This document shows, one piece after another, positions 8,657 to 16,137 of a stretch of 64,000 bases of DNA. The DNA comes from Mycobacterium adipatum (GTDB lineage Bacteria; Actinomycetota; Actinomycetes; Mycobacteriales; Mycobacteriaceae). Below the pieces are notes generated by a model. That model was not told the origin of the DNA. It saw only the letters and a program-made list of their open reading frames with translations, and did no database searches. The stretch spans positions 434,001 through 498,000 of the forward strand of contig NZ_CP015596.1 of the NCBI RefSeq assembly GCF_001644575.1, read 5' to 3'. The position numbers and the translations under genes are program-made. Each line of letters starts with the position of its first letter. The stretch's first letter is position 1.

Positions 8657-10602
8657 GCGGTCTCCGTTTGGGCGATGAGTGCGTCGAGTCGGGCGACGAG
8701 TTTGCGGTGCCGGTCTGCTTCGTCGATCCAGCCGCGTTGTTCGGCGTCTGCGGCCAGATCCTGAGCGTCGATGCGTTGGGCTGCAAGGACTCCCAGGTGG
8801 GTGGAGTCGGTGTGAAAACTGGGGCAGTGCTCGCAGATGTTGGCATACGGGCATGAACCTTGCGCGGGTGCGCGCAGGCAGTAGCCACCGGCGAGCCGTG
8901 ATTTGATCGCTGGCGTGTCCTTCCATTGGGCGCCGGTGACGTCGGTGATCGGCAGCTGGGGCCCGGTGGTGGGCAGCGGCCCGATGTGGCTTTTCGCCAG
9001 GTCGAGGGCGCGTTCGTATTCGGTGCGCACGGTGTGGTCGAAGAGGTGGGCGTAGCGCAGGCTCATCTGGGTGGAGACGTGTCCGAGCAGGGCCATCAAC
9101 GCCTGCAGTGACACTCCGGCGTTGATCAGGGCGGTGGCATAGGTGTGTCGGAGTTGGTGCGGTGTGATGTGCCCCAGGCCGGCGGTTTGCGCCGACCGGT
9201 TCAGCTCCTCGCGTACCGCGTTCTGGGAGAGTCGTTTTCCGTGGTGGGTGAACAGAAAATCCGCTGGCGCGCCGGTGCGGGGATGGACCATGGGGCGGCC
9301 AGGTGAGCGGATCGCGGTGATTCGGTCGACGAGGGTGAGGACTTCCTCGTCGAGAGGCACCATGCGTTCGGAGTTGAGCTTTCCGAGTGGGACCTTGAGC
9401 CAGGATCCTTGCCCGGGAATCTCATGTACGCAGTCCAGTTCGAGGTCGAGGAGTTCGCCGATGCGCAGTCCGCATGCCCTCTGTACCAACAGTGCATCGG
9501 CGGCGAGTCGGTAGGGCGACTCTGCCAGTGCCGCAGTGAGTTTGCGGTCTGCATCGAATTCCGCCTTCACATGTGTGGGTGCCAAATGGATGTAGCGGGC
9601 CGTGGTGTCCACGTGGGCGTGCCCGAGTAGTGCCTGCATCACCGCCAGATCCACACCGGCTTCGGCCATCGCAGTGCCGAACGTGTGGCGCAGTGCGTGC
9701 GGGTGACCGGCAAGCACGCCCGATTTGCGCCGGTGGTAACGGAAGATGGTACGAAGCCCCGCTGCAGTCAACGGCTGGCCCCGGTGCGGGCCTTTGGCGA
9801 CCAGGAACAGCCGGGTGCTTGTCGACTCGGGTCGCTCGGTGAGCAGATAGGTTTGGATCAGACCCGCGACCTCGATGTCGAGGGGAACCCGGCGCTCCTT
9901 GGCGCCCTTGCCCATCACCCGAACCCAACGAGCACCCATATCGACATCGGTGACATCAAGAGTCAGCAGTTCCCCGGATCTCGACCCGGACAACAACATC
10001 AGACCAGCCAGGGATCGATCCCGCCACGTCCGCAGGCTCGACAACAGATCCGCAGTCTCGCGGCGATCCAACGACCTCGGGAGCCGGCGAGGTTCGCGTA
10101 AACGTAACGCGGATCGTCGTTTCGGCCGGACCAGGTGTCCGAGGAGTCCGTTGCGTTCTTCGGCGCTGACTCGCCGTGCTTCGCGTCCGCTGGGGATCGG
10201 GTTACCCAGGTCGGGTTCGCGCAGCGTACGGAAGGTGAACAGCCCCGTCAGGGCGGCCAGTCGGTGGTTGATGGTGGTCGCCGAATACTGGTCGAGGCGC
10301 TTGCCGGTCATCGACACCACATTGGCTGGCCGCCCCGCGATCGGTGTCTGGCGGCAATACCGCATGAAGTCGAGCACGGTCTCGGTGGTCACCGACTGCA
10401 GGTCGAGGTCGACGCTGCCCAGCCAGCGGCAGAACGCGAGTAGGTCATAGCCATAGGCACGCAGGGTCCGGGGTGAATAGTTCCGGTCGGCGAGATAGCC
10501 GAGGTACTCGTTGACCAACGCGTACTTTCCGGCACCCGGTCCGGATAACTTCCAGGCGACTTCGGTGCCGCGTTCCAGATGCAGCTCATGCTGATCCGTC
10601 AT
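8653..10602 (-). CDS. Double tyrosine recombinase: TnpA-like and TnpB-like catalytic domains fused
   Basis: The product is about 649 residues from the ATG at 10602 (MTDQHELHLE); an upstream GTG at 10638 would add 12. The first half is a complete site-specific recombinase: SAM-like N-terminal domain, Arg in SGSRSGELL, HALRH, LLGHAHVDTTARYIHL with the tyrosine. Without a new core-binding domain, a second catalytic domain follows: Arg in CGLRIGELL, HQLRH, LLGHVSTQMSLRYAHL. The C-terminus carries a cysteine cluster (CLRAPAQGSCPYANICEHC) like long TnpB-type recombinases. The second domain lacks its own N-terminal half, which suggests an in-frame deletion joined two adjacent genes near FDADRKLTAAL. 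Both sets of catalytic residues are intact. Confidence 0.8.
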   Translation of the reverse strand: MTDQHELHLERGTEVAWKLSGPGAGKYALVNEYLGYLADRNYSPRTLRAYGYDLLAFCRWLGSVDLDLQSVTTETVLDFMRYCRQTPIAGRPANVVSMTGKRLDQYSATTINHRLAALTGLFTFRTLREPDLGNPIPSGREARRVSAEERNGLLGHLVRPKRRSALRLREPRRLPRSLDRRETADLLSSLRTWRDRSLAGLMLLSGSRSGELLTLDVTDVDMGARWVRVMGKGAKERRVPLDIEVAGLIQTYLLTERPESTSTRLFLVAKGPHRGQPLTAAGLRTIFRYHRRKSGVLAGHPHALRHTFGTAMAEAGVDLAVMQALLGHAHVDTTARYIHLAPTHVKAEFDADRKLTAALAESPYRLAADALLVQRACGLRIGELLDLELDCVHEIPGQGSWLKVPLGKLNSERMVPLDEEVLTLVDRITAIRSPGRPMVHPRTGAPADFLFTHHGKRLSQNAVREELNRSAQTAGLGHITPHQLRHTYATALINAGVSLQALMALLGHVSTQMSLRYAHLFDHTVRTEYERALDLAKSHIGPLPTTGPQLPITDVTGAQWKDTPAIKSRLAGGYCLRAPAQGSCPYANICEHCPSFHTDSTHLGVLAAQRIDAQDLAADAEQRGWIDEADRHRKLVARLDALIAQTETA

Positions 10603-10680
10603 GAGACAAGTGCAACCCCGCCGCCTACCACCGGTCAAGCTTTTCCCTTGCCGGCGTGTCGTTTACGTGACTCACCGGCT

Positions 10681-10697
10681 CCCGATTAGCCGGTCAA
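10681..10697. repeat. Right inverted end of recombinase element
   Basis: CCCGATTAGCCGGTCAA pairs with 8306-8322. It is followed by cag and then gca, where the interrupted IS3 gene resumes. Confidence 0.75.
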
Positions 10698-10700
10698 CAG

Positions 10701-11357
10701 GCATGCACCGACGCGACCCATCGACCCATGTAATCCGTTATGCGACAGCGCTTGAACGAATTTTCGTGACCTGAATTGACTGCCCCTGTCGGAATGAACG
10801 ATCGTCGCAACAGGCGAGCGCAGCGCCACCGCATGTTCCAGGGCTGCCACCGCCAGTGAGGACTTCATCCGTGAGTCGATCGAGTAGCCCACAATCCGGT
10901 TGGAATAGACGTCTTTGATGGCGCAGAGGTAGAGCTTGCCTTCATCGGTGCGGTGCTCGGTGATGTCGGTCAGCCAGACCTGGTTGGCGGCCTCGGCGCT
11001 GAACAGACGCTCGACGAGGTCGTCATGGACCGGCGGGCCGGATCGGCGGTTCAGTCCACGTTTCTTGGCGAAGACTGACCAGATGCGCTCTTGGGAGCAC
11101 AGCCCCGCGACGCGGTTTTCGCCGGCGGTAATCCCGCGCCCGGGCAGTTCGTCGGCGATGAACCGGTAACCGAAGGCAGGGTCATCGGCGTGGATGTCAC
11201 GCGCGGCGTTGATCAGGTGTGCATCGTCCCAATCACGCTGGGACACGGGCGCTTTACACCACTTGTAGAACGCCTGGGTGGAGAACCCAAGGACCCGGCA
11301 GGTCACCGTGACGGGCACACCGTCATCGGCAAGGTCAAGGACCAGCGGGTACATCAT
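10701..11357 (-). pseudogene. IS3 transposase OrfB, N-terminal piece
   Basis: The piece starts MMYPLVLDLADDGVPV. It contains the first DDE aspartate (VWLTDITEH) and the second (TIVHSDRGSQF) of the rve core and ends at GRVGAC, where the recombinase element enters; four foreign residues follow before a stop. Together with 8093-8305 it would give a full OrfB of about 290 residues. The start overlaps the end of orfA, as usual for IS3 elements that use a -1 frameshift. Confidence 0.85.
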
Positions 11358-11649
11358 TTGGGTTGGCGTCCCGCGACAGGTAGCCCACCGCGCGGCGCAT
11401 CACTTCGGCTTCCTGCTCGAGGAGCTTGATCCGCTTGTGCACCTCGCGCACTTGCGCGGCGACGTCATCAGGGGCTGCCGCAAACCCAGGCCGGTCGACA
11501 CCGTCCTCACGATCGGCGATCTTGAGCCAGCGGTGCAAGCAGGCCTCCGAGATCCCGAAGTCCTTCGCGATCTGACGCAGCGGCGCCTCACCCTTGCGGG
11601 CCACAGCGATCACGTCAGCACGGAACTCGGCAGGAAACGGTTTCGGCAC
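11335..11649 (-). CDS. IS3 transposase OrfA (HTH protein)
   Basis: The 104-residue product has an HTH_Tnp_1-type helix-turn-helix (APLRQIAKDFGISEACLHRWL) and a leucine-zipper-like tail (VHKRIKLLEQEAEVMRRAVGYL). OrfA supplies DNA binding and, through a -1 frameshift, joins OrfB. It seems intact, but its OrfB partner is split by the recombinase element. Confidence 0.85.
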   Translation of the reverse strand: MPKPFPAEFRADVIAVARKGEAPLRQIAKDFGISEACLHRWLKIADREDGVDRPGFAAAPDDVAAQVREVHKRIKLLEQEAEVMRRAVGYLSRDANPNDVPAGP

Positions 11650-11714
11650 GAGATTGATCCTTCCAGCAAGGACGAATCCTCACAGGTCAGGAGTCAACCA
11701 AGCCGGGGGCAGTC

Positions 11715-11967
11715 CCGCTTGACGCTTGGACGGCTGCGTGCGCCGGACGCAGGCGTCGTAGTAGGTGGACGGCGCAATCTTGCAACCATGCGCGGAGAGC
11801 ACACGGCAGATCGGCTCGACGCCGTAGGCCTGCTTGTGGGTGTCGATGTAGTCGACGATCACCGATTGCGGCGGTCGAGCTCCGCCGCGAAGACAGTCGA
11901 TGCAGATTTCAGAATATCGTTGGTTATCTCCAGCCTTCTGACTGCATGTCGTTGATGTAGGCGACAC
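11715..11967 (-). pseudogene. Remnant of another IS3-family transposase (N-terminal part of OrfB)
   Basis: The frame encodes VIVDYIDTHKQAYGVEPICRVL and IAPSTYYDACVRRTQPSKR, the HTH_21-like entry of IS6110/IS3-type OrfB proteins. It ends where the IS3 element at 8055-11714 begins, so the rest has been lost. No matching orfA is recognisable in the 30 bp that remain before the next gene. Confidence 0.65.
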
Positions 11968-12018
11968 ACCCTTTGAGGCTCATCGTGTTTCGTCGTGGAC
12001 CGGTTATCTTTAGTGTCT

Positions 12019-13143
12019 ATGACACCCTCACCGGGTTATGTGGTCCAACGGGTGGTGATGCCGTTCGGCGATCCGGAGTCGTGGACTGTGGTGGGTGCCG
12101 ATGCATGCGCTGTGGAGCCGGTTGAGGCGTTCTTGGCTCATCTGCATGCGGTGGAACGATCTGCCAACACCGTGCGTGCGTATGCCCATGATCTTCGGGA
12201 CTGGTTCACGTTTTGCGCCCGGTCAGGTCTGGGGTGGTCGAATGTACGCCTGGAGGATGTGGGCCGGTTCGTCGCCTGGCTGAGGTTGGGGCCAGAGTCC
12301 AGGGATGCGCCGAATGTGGTGGCGTTTCCGACCATGGCGCCTGCGGGGTGCTCAGGGGCGACGGTGAATCGGAAGCTGTCGGCGGTGTCGGCGTTCTATG
12401 AGTTCCATCAGCGCCACGGTGTAGATCTGGGTGATCTGCTGGTGACGTGGCAGCGACGGGGATCCGGTGGTGGTTCGTGGCGGCCTTTGTTGGCGCACTT
12501 GGGTTCTCGACCGGAAAAGACGCGACGGATCCGGTTGCGTGCCGACAAGCGGCTGCCGTCGACTCTGGATGAACAGCAGGTCGCAGCGGTGTTGGGGTCG
12601 TGCCAGCGGTTGCGGGACCGGTTGTTGTTCACCTTGCTGGCCGAGACCGGATTGCGCATTGGCGAAGCTCTGGGATTGCGCCATGAGGACATCGACGCTG
12701 CGTCGTGCGTGGTGTCGGTGGTGGGCCGTAACAACGCTAACGGGGCGCGGGCGAAGTCTGGCTCCCGTCAAGTTCCGGCGCCGGGCCAACTGATCCGACT
12801 GTACTGCGATTATCTGCATACCGAGTATGGCGACCTGGATAGCGATTACGTGTTCGTGAATCTGTGGGCTGATCCGGTGGGGGTGCCGATGAGTTACCGC
12901 AGCGTTTACGATCTGGTGCTACGTCTTCGTGCTAGATCGGGAATCATGTTCTCACCGCATGTGTTTCGCCACACCTACGCAACTGATCTGCTGCGCCGCG
13001 GGGTCGCGGTAGAGGTGGTGAGCAAGTTGCTGGGACACGCCTCGATCAGCACAACCGGTGACACGTACTCCCACCTGAGTGTGGAGGACACCCGCCGGGC
13101 ACTGCTGGCCGCAGGGGTTCTCAATCACGACGGCGCACTGTGA
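12019..13143 (+). CDS. Tyrosine recombinase (TnpA-like, first gene of a recombinase operon)
   Basis: The product is about 374 residues from the ATG at 12019 (MTPSPGYVV); a GTG at 11995 is an alternative. The N-terminal core-binding domain (VEAFLAHLHAVERSANTVRAYAHDLRDW) is followed by the catalytic domain with Arg in TGLRIGEAL, HVFRH, and LLGHASISTTGDTYSHL ending in the nucleophilic tyrosine. The stop overlaps the start of the next gene (TGATG), the coupling seen in Tn554-like tnpA-tnpB operons. The gene is intact, but its partner is broken by two insertions. Confidence 0.85.
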   Translation: MTPSPGYVVQRVVMPFGDPESWTVVGADACAVEPVEAFLAHLHAVERSANTVRAYAHDLRDWFTFCARSGLGWSNVRLEDVGRFVAWLRLGPESRDAPNVVAFPTMAPAGCSGATVNRKLSAVSAFYEFHQRHGVDLGDLLVTWQRRGSGGGSWRPLLAHLGSRPEKTRRIRLRADKRLPSTLDEQQVAAVLGSCQRLRDRLLFTLLAETGLRIGEALGLRHEDIDAASCVVSVVGRNNANGARAKSGSRQVPAPGQLIRLYCDYLHTEYGDLDSDYVFVNLWADPVGVPMSYRSVYDLVLRLRARSGIMFSPHVFRHTYATDLLRRGVAVEVVSKLLGHASISTTGDTYSHLSVEDTRRALLAAGVLNHDGAL

Positions 13144-13274
13144 TGAGCACACTGGCGGCACATTCCACGACCGCCGGTATGAGCGGATACGCGCAGAGAT
13201 TGGCCGCCGCGGTGCGGCCTGAGTTCCGGGTCGAGGTGCTGGTTCCCGCGGTGGGGGATCCGATCCTCGGCACT
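13143..13274 (+). pseudogene. TnpB-like recombinase, N-terminal piece before IS insertion
   Basis: The first 44 codons (MSTLAAHSTTAGMSGYAQRL...) run up to the 9-bp target duplication of the IS256 element. The frame resumes at 14766 after one duplication is removed (DPILGT-PACIVAGC). It overlaps the stop of the preceding recombinase gene; a GTG one codon earlier, at 13140, is also possible. Confidence 0.75.
13266..13274. repeat. 9-bp target duplication, left of second IS256 type
   Basis: ctcggcact is repeated exactly at 14757-14765 on the other side of the element. Confidence 0.9.
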
Positions 13275-14756
13275 GAGCAATTGTCAATACCTGTGGATCG
13301 GGGTGTTTCAGGCGACCTCCGTTTCGGTGTGTTGATCGCCGTCTGACGGTGGTGTCGGTGGGGTGATGTCGGTGGGCCGTTCGAGCAGTTTGCCTTTGTG
13401 GAAGACCGCTCCGGCGCGGACGAGGGCGACCAGATGTGGGGCGTTGACGGCCCGCCAACGGGCTTGGGCTGCGTCGATCAGCTTGTAGGCCATGGCCAAT
13501 CCAGCGGCCCGCGATCCCGGACCCTTGGTGACCTTCGTTCTCAAACGCACTGTGGCGAAGGTGGATTCGATCGGATTCGTGGTACGCAGATGGATCCAGT
13601 GCTCGGCGGGGTAGTGGTAGAACTCCAGCAGGACATCGAGGTCGTCGACGATCTTGGCGACCACTTTCGGGTACTTCGCGCCGAAGGCAACCGCGAAGGC
13701 CTTGACCGCGACCTGAGCTTTGTCGATGTCTTCGGCGTTGTAGATGTCCTTGATGGCCGCCAGCGCGGCCGGATGCGCTGACTTCGGCAGTGCGGAAAGG
13801 ACGTTGGCCTGCTTGTGGAACCAGCAGCGCTGCTCTCGGGTCTTCGGGAATACCTCCCGCACCGCCTTCCAGAACCCGAGCGCGCCATCGCCGACGGCCA
13901 GCACTGGGGCGGTCATGCCGCGTCGTTTGCAGTCGCGCAGCAGATCCGCCCACGACTCGCATGACTCCCGATAGCCGTCGGTGATCGCCACGAGCTCTTT
14001 GCGGCCGTCAGCGCGCACGCCGAGCATCACCAGCAGGCACAGCTTCTCCTGGTCCAGGCGGACCTTGAGGTGAATGCCGTCGACCCACAGGTAGACGTAG
14101 TCGCTGCCGGACAGGTCCCGGGCAGCGAACGTACGGGCTTCGTCTTGCCACTGCGCGGTCAGACGGGTGATCGTGGTGGCCGACAACCCGGCACCCGAGC
14201 CGAGGAACTGCTCGAGTGCGGGCCCGAAGTCGCTGGTCGATAGGCCGTGCAGATACAGCAGCGGCAGCACCTCACTCATCTGCGGGGACTTGCGTGCCCA
14301 GGCCGGCAGGATCGCCGAGGAAAACCGCTGCCGCTCACCAGAATCGGGGTCGACACGGCGATCGTTGACCCGCGGCGCCTTCACCTGCACGGCACCGGCC
14401 GCGGTCAGCACCTCACGCGGCTGGTGATAGCCGTTGCGGACCACCAGTCGGTGACCGTTCTCGTCGAGCTGATCAGCGAATGCGGCCACGTACGCGGCGA
14501 CCTCGGCCTGCAGGGCAGCGGCCAACATCTGCCGGGCTCCGTCGCGGACGATCTCGTCCAACAACGACCGGCCGGCCTCGCCGCCGTTGGCCTCCTCGGC
14601 ATCGTGAACTACGGTGAGCATGGGCGTACCTTCCCAACCAGCGCGCCAACGCCGGTCTTGATCGAATACCTGATTCCGTGATGATCATCCTCGGGAAGGT
14701 GCGCCCACTTTCAGGCCGCCTCCTCGGGCCTCATCCACAGGTATTGATCATTGCTC
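13275..14756 (-). mobile_element. IS256-family insertion sequence, second type (1482 bp)
   Basis: The ends are GAGCAATTGTCAATACCTGT and GAGCAATGATCAATACCTGT, an inverted pair continuing into GGAT. The outer bases match those of the 1463-bp element, but the interior differs, and the protein is clearly related yet distinct. Its 9-bp target duplication is ctcggcact. It interrupts the TnpB-like gene. Confidence 0.93.
13308..14621 (-). CDS. IS256-family transposase, second type
   Basis: The product is 437 residues from the ATG at 14621 (MLTVVHDAEEAN). The mutator-family DDE residues are in LWVDGIHLK, AVGDGALGF and TNPIESTF. It has the same length and overall pattern as the transposase of the three 1463-bp copies, with many substitutions in the N-terminal 50 residues and the helical insertion. 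It looks intact and autonomous. Confidence 0.93.
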   Translation of the reverse strand: MLTVVHDAEEANGGEAGRSLLDEIVRDGARQMLAAALQAEVAAYVAAFADQLDENGHRLVVRNGYHQPREVLTAAGAVQVKAPRVNDRRVDPDSGERQRFSSAILPAWARKSPQMSEVLPLLYLHGLSTSDFGPALEQFLGSGAGLSATTITRLTAQWQDEARTFAARDLSGSDYVYLWVDGIHLKVRLDQEKLCLLVMLGVRADGRKELVAITDGYRESCESWADLLRDCKRRGMTAPVLAVGDGALGFWKAVREVFPKTREQRCWFHKQANVLSALPKSAHPAALAAIKDIYNAEDIDKAQVAVKAFAVAFGAKYPKVVAKIVDDLDVLLEFYHYPAEHWIHLRTTNPIESTFATVRLRTKVTKGPGSRAAGLAMAYKLIDAAQARWRAVNAPHLVALVRAGAVFHKGKLLERPTDITPPTPPSDGDQHTETEVA

Positions 14757-14765
14757 CTCGGCACT
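14757..14765. repeat. 9-bp target duplication, right of second IS256 type
   Basis: ctcggcact, an exact copy of 13266-13274. Confidence 0.9.
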
Positions 14766-14952
14766 CCGGCGTGCATCGTTGCCGGTTGTGTGCGATCGAG
14801 CCATTACGACCGTTTATGCCAGGCTCACCGGCACCGATGGAAGAAAGACGGCCGGCCCGAACTTACCAAGTGGGCCGCCCAGGCGAACCCGCAAGTGACC
14901 GGCCACAGGCCGCTGCACACCTGCGAGGTGACCGGCTGTGGGTTCGGGCAAC
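14766..14952 (+). pseudogene. TnpB-like recombinase, continuation, truncated by IS3
   Basis: The frame continues from 13274 and encodes PACIVAGCVRSSHYDRLCQAH, then RWKKDGRPELTKW and CEVTGCGFGQ. This is a pair of Cys/His-rich, probably zinc-binding knuckles like those at the N-terminus of long actinobacterial TnpB-type integrases. It stops where the next IS3 element begins near 14953. The catalytic domain is absent, so the recombinase is dead. Confidence 0.7.
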
Positions 14953-14981
14953 TGAGGGGGGCCCGTTTGGTGGTCCAGCCG

Positions 14982-15845
14982 CTATGCGACTTGGGGTTGA
15001 TGGGTCGTGGTCCACTGTAGAGCGAACTCGGCTGGTGTGAGGTCGCCGTGGGCCGAGTGGGGCCGGTTCGCGTTGTAGTCGCGGCGCCAGTCTTCGATGA
15101 TCACCCGGGCTTCCAGTAGCGAGTCGAAGCGCCACGCGTTGAGCAGTTCATCACGCAAGCGGCCGTTGAACGATTCGATCCAAGCGTTCTGCCACGGCGA
15201 GCCGGGATCGATGAAAAGTGAACCGGCACTGTTGAATCGGCACCAATCGGCCACGGCGTACGCCACAAATTCGGGACCGTTGTCGAAGCGCACATAGTGC
15301 GGCGCGCCGTTCGTGAGGGCCAGGCGATCCAGAACATCGACAACACCGTCGGCGTCGATGGAACGGTGCACGTCGATCGCGAGGGCTTCGCGGGTGAACT
15401 CGTCGATGACGTTCAACATCTTGATGGTGCGGCCATCAGCGGTGGTGTCGAACTGAAAGTCCATCGCCCAGATCACGTTTGGACGAATCGGTGACATCGC
15501 ACCGACCGCCGCACCGATACCGGTCAGCCGCTTCTTGCGACGGCGCTGCGGGACCCTCAGGCCCTCCTCGCGCCACAGTCGGCGGATGCGTTTGTTGTTG
15601 GCCTTCCAGCCGGCCCGACGGGCCATCTTCGCCGCCCGCCGCCACCCCCAGCGCGGCCGGTCAACCGAGAACCGGCGCAGCCAAGCCCGTAGCTCGGCTT
15701 CCTCGGTGGTCATCGGCGCAGGCGTCAGGCGCATCGTCGAGCGGTGGATACCGACGACCGAGCAGGCACGTCGCTCAGAGACCCCGAACCGCTCACGGAG
15801 CGCTGTAACGGCGCTGCGCTTGCGGTTCGGGGTCAGAAGTTTCCC
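14982..15845 (-). CDS. IS3 transposase OrfB (DDE)
   Basis: The product is about 287 residues: an N-terminal HTH_21-like part (RSAVTALRERFGVSERRACSVVG) and an rve core with Asp in VIWAMDFQFD, Asp in YVRFDNGPE and Glu in AWIESFNGRLRDE. It is probably made as an OrfAB fusion by -1 frameshifting with the upstream orfA, so the exact start was not fixed. The catalytic triad is complete. Confidence 0.87.
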   Translation of the reverse strand, partial: GKLLTPNRKRSAVTALRERFGVSERRACSVVGIHRSTMRLTPAPMTTEEAELRAWLRRFSVDRPRWGWRRAAKMARRAGWKANNKRIRRLWREEGLRVPQRRRKKRLTGIGAAVGAMSPIRPNVIWAMDFQFDTTADGRTIKMLNVIDEFTREALAIDVHRSIDADGVVDVLDRLALTNGAPHYVRFDNGPEFVAYAVADWCRFNSAGSLFIDPGSPWQNAWIESFNGRLRDELLNAWRFDSLLEARVIIEDWRRDYNANRPHSAHGDLTPAEFALQWTTTHQPQVA

Positions 15846-16120
15846 GACGAGATCTCCTTGAGCATGTCGATGTCGAGGGCCTGGTTGGCGACCAGCTTCT
15901 TGAGCCGGGCATTCTCGGCTTCGAGTTCCTTGAGGCGCTTGGCGTCGTTGGCCTTCATGCCGCCGTACTGGGCCACCCAGCGATGCCACGTCGACTCAGT
16001 GATCTCCAGGTGTCGGCACACCTCGGCCAGCTCCTGGCCGGTTCCGAGGAGCTTATTGCCCTCGGCCAGCTTGCGGATGATCTGATCCGGCGTATGCCGC
16101 CGGCGTTTGTTCGTAGCCAT
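15833..16120 (-). CDS. IS3 transposase OrfA
   Basis: The 95-residue product from the ATG at 16120 starts MATNKRRRHTPDQIIRKL. It has a helix-turn-helix (VCRHLEITESTWHRWVAQYGG) and a leucine-rich zipper (LKELEAENARLKKLVANQALDIDML). IS256 copy 3 sits only 17 bp upstream of the start, so the native promoter is displaced. Confidence 0.87.
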   Translation of the reverse strand: MATNKRRRHTPDQIIRKLAEGNKLLGTGQELAEVCRHLEITESTWHRWVAQYGGMKANDAKRLKELEAENARLKKLVANQALDIDMLKEISSGNF

Positions 16121-16129
16121 GTCGTCGTC

Positions 16130-16137
16130 GATTCTTC
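16130..16137. repeat. 8-bp target duplication, left of IS256 copy 3
   Basis: gattcttc is repeated at 17601-17608. Confidence 0.85.

Larger units (their letters stand above)
8306..10700 (-). mobile_element. Tyrosine-recombinase element with 17-bp inverted ends, inserted in IS3 orfB
   Basis: This segment of about 2395 bp is bounded by TTGACCGGCTAATCGGG at 8306-8322 and its exact reverse complement at 10681-10697. A gca trinucleotide lies on both outer sides (8303-8305 and 10701-10703). It carries only two genes in one operon: a fused recombinase and a small DUF6262/TnpC-like protein. The layout recalls Tn554-like or recombinase-in-trio elements, with the first two recombinases merged. The precise insertion into a known IS gene makes the boundaries credible to within a few bases. 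Confidence 0.75.
8055..11714 (-). mobile_element. IS3-family element, interrupted by a recombinase element
   Basis: The outer ends are inverted: GACTGCCCC at 8055 and the same sequence reversed at 11714, each followed within 15 bases by GTTGACTC. Removing the inserted 8306-10700 segment leaves about 1.27 kb, a usual size for IS3. It contains orfA (11335-11649) and orfB in two pieces. The right end truncates an older IS3-like remnant at 11715. I could not see a target duplication. Confidence 0.8.
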
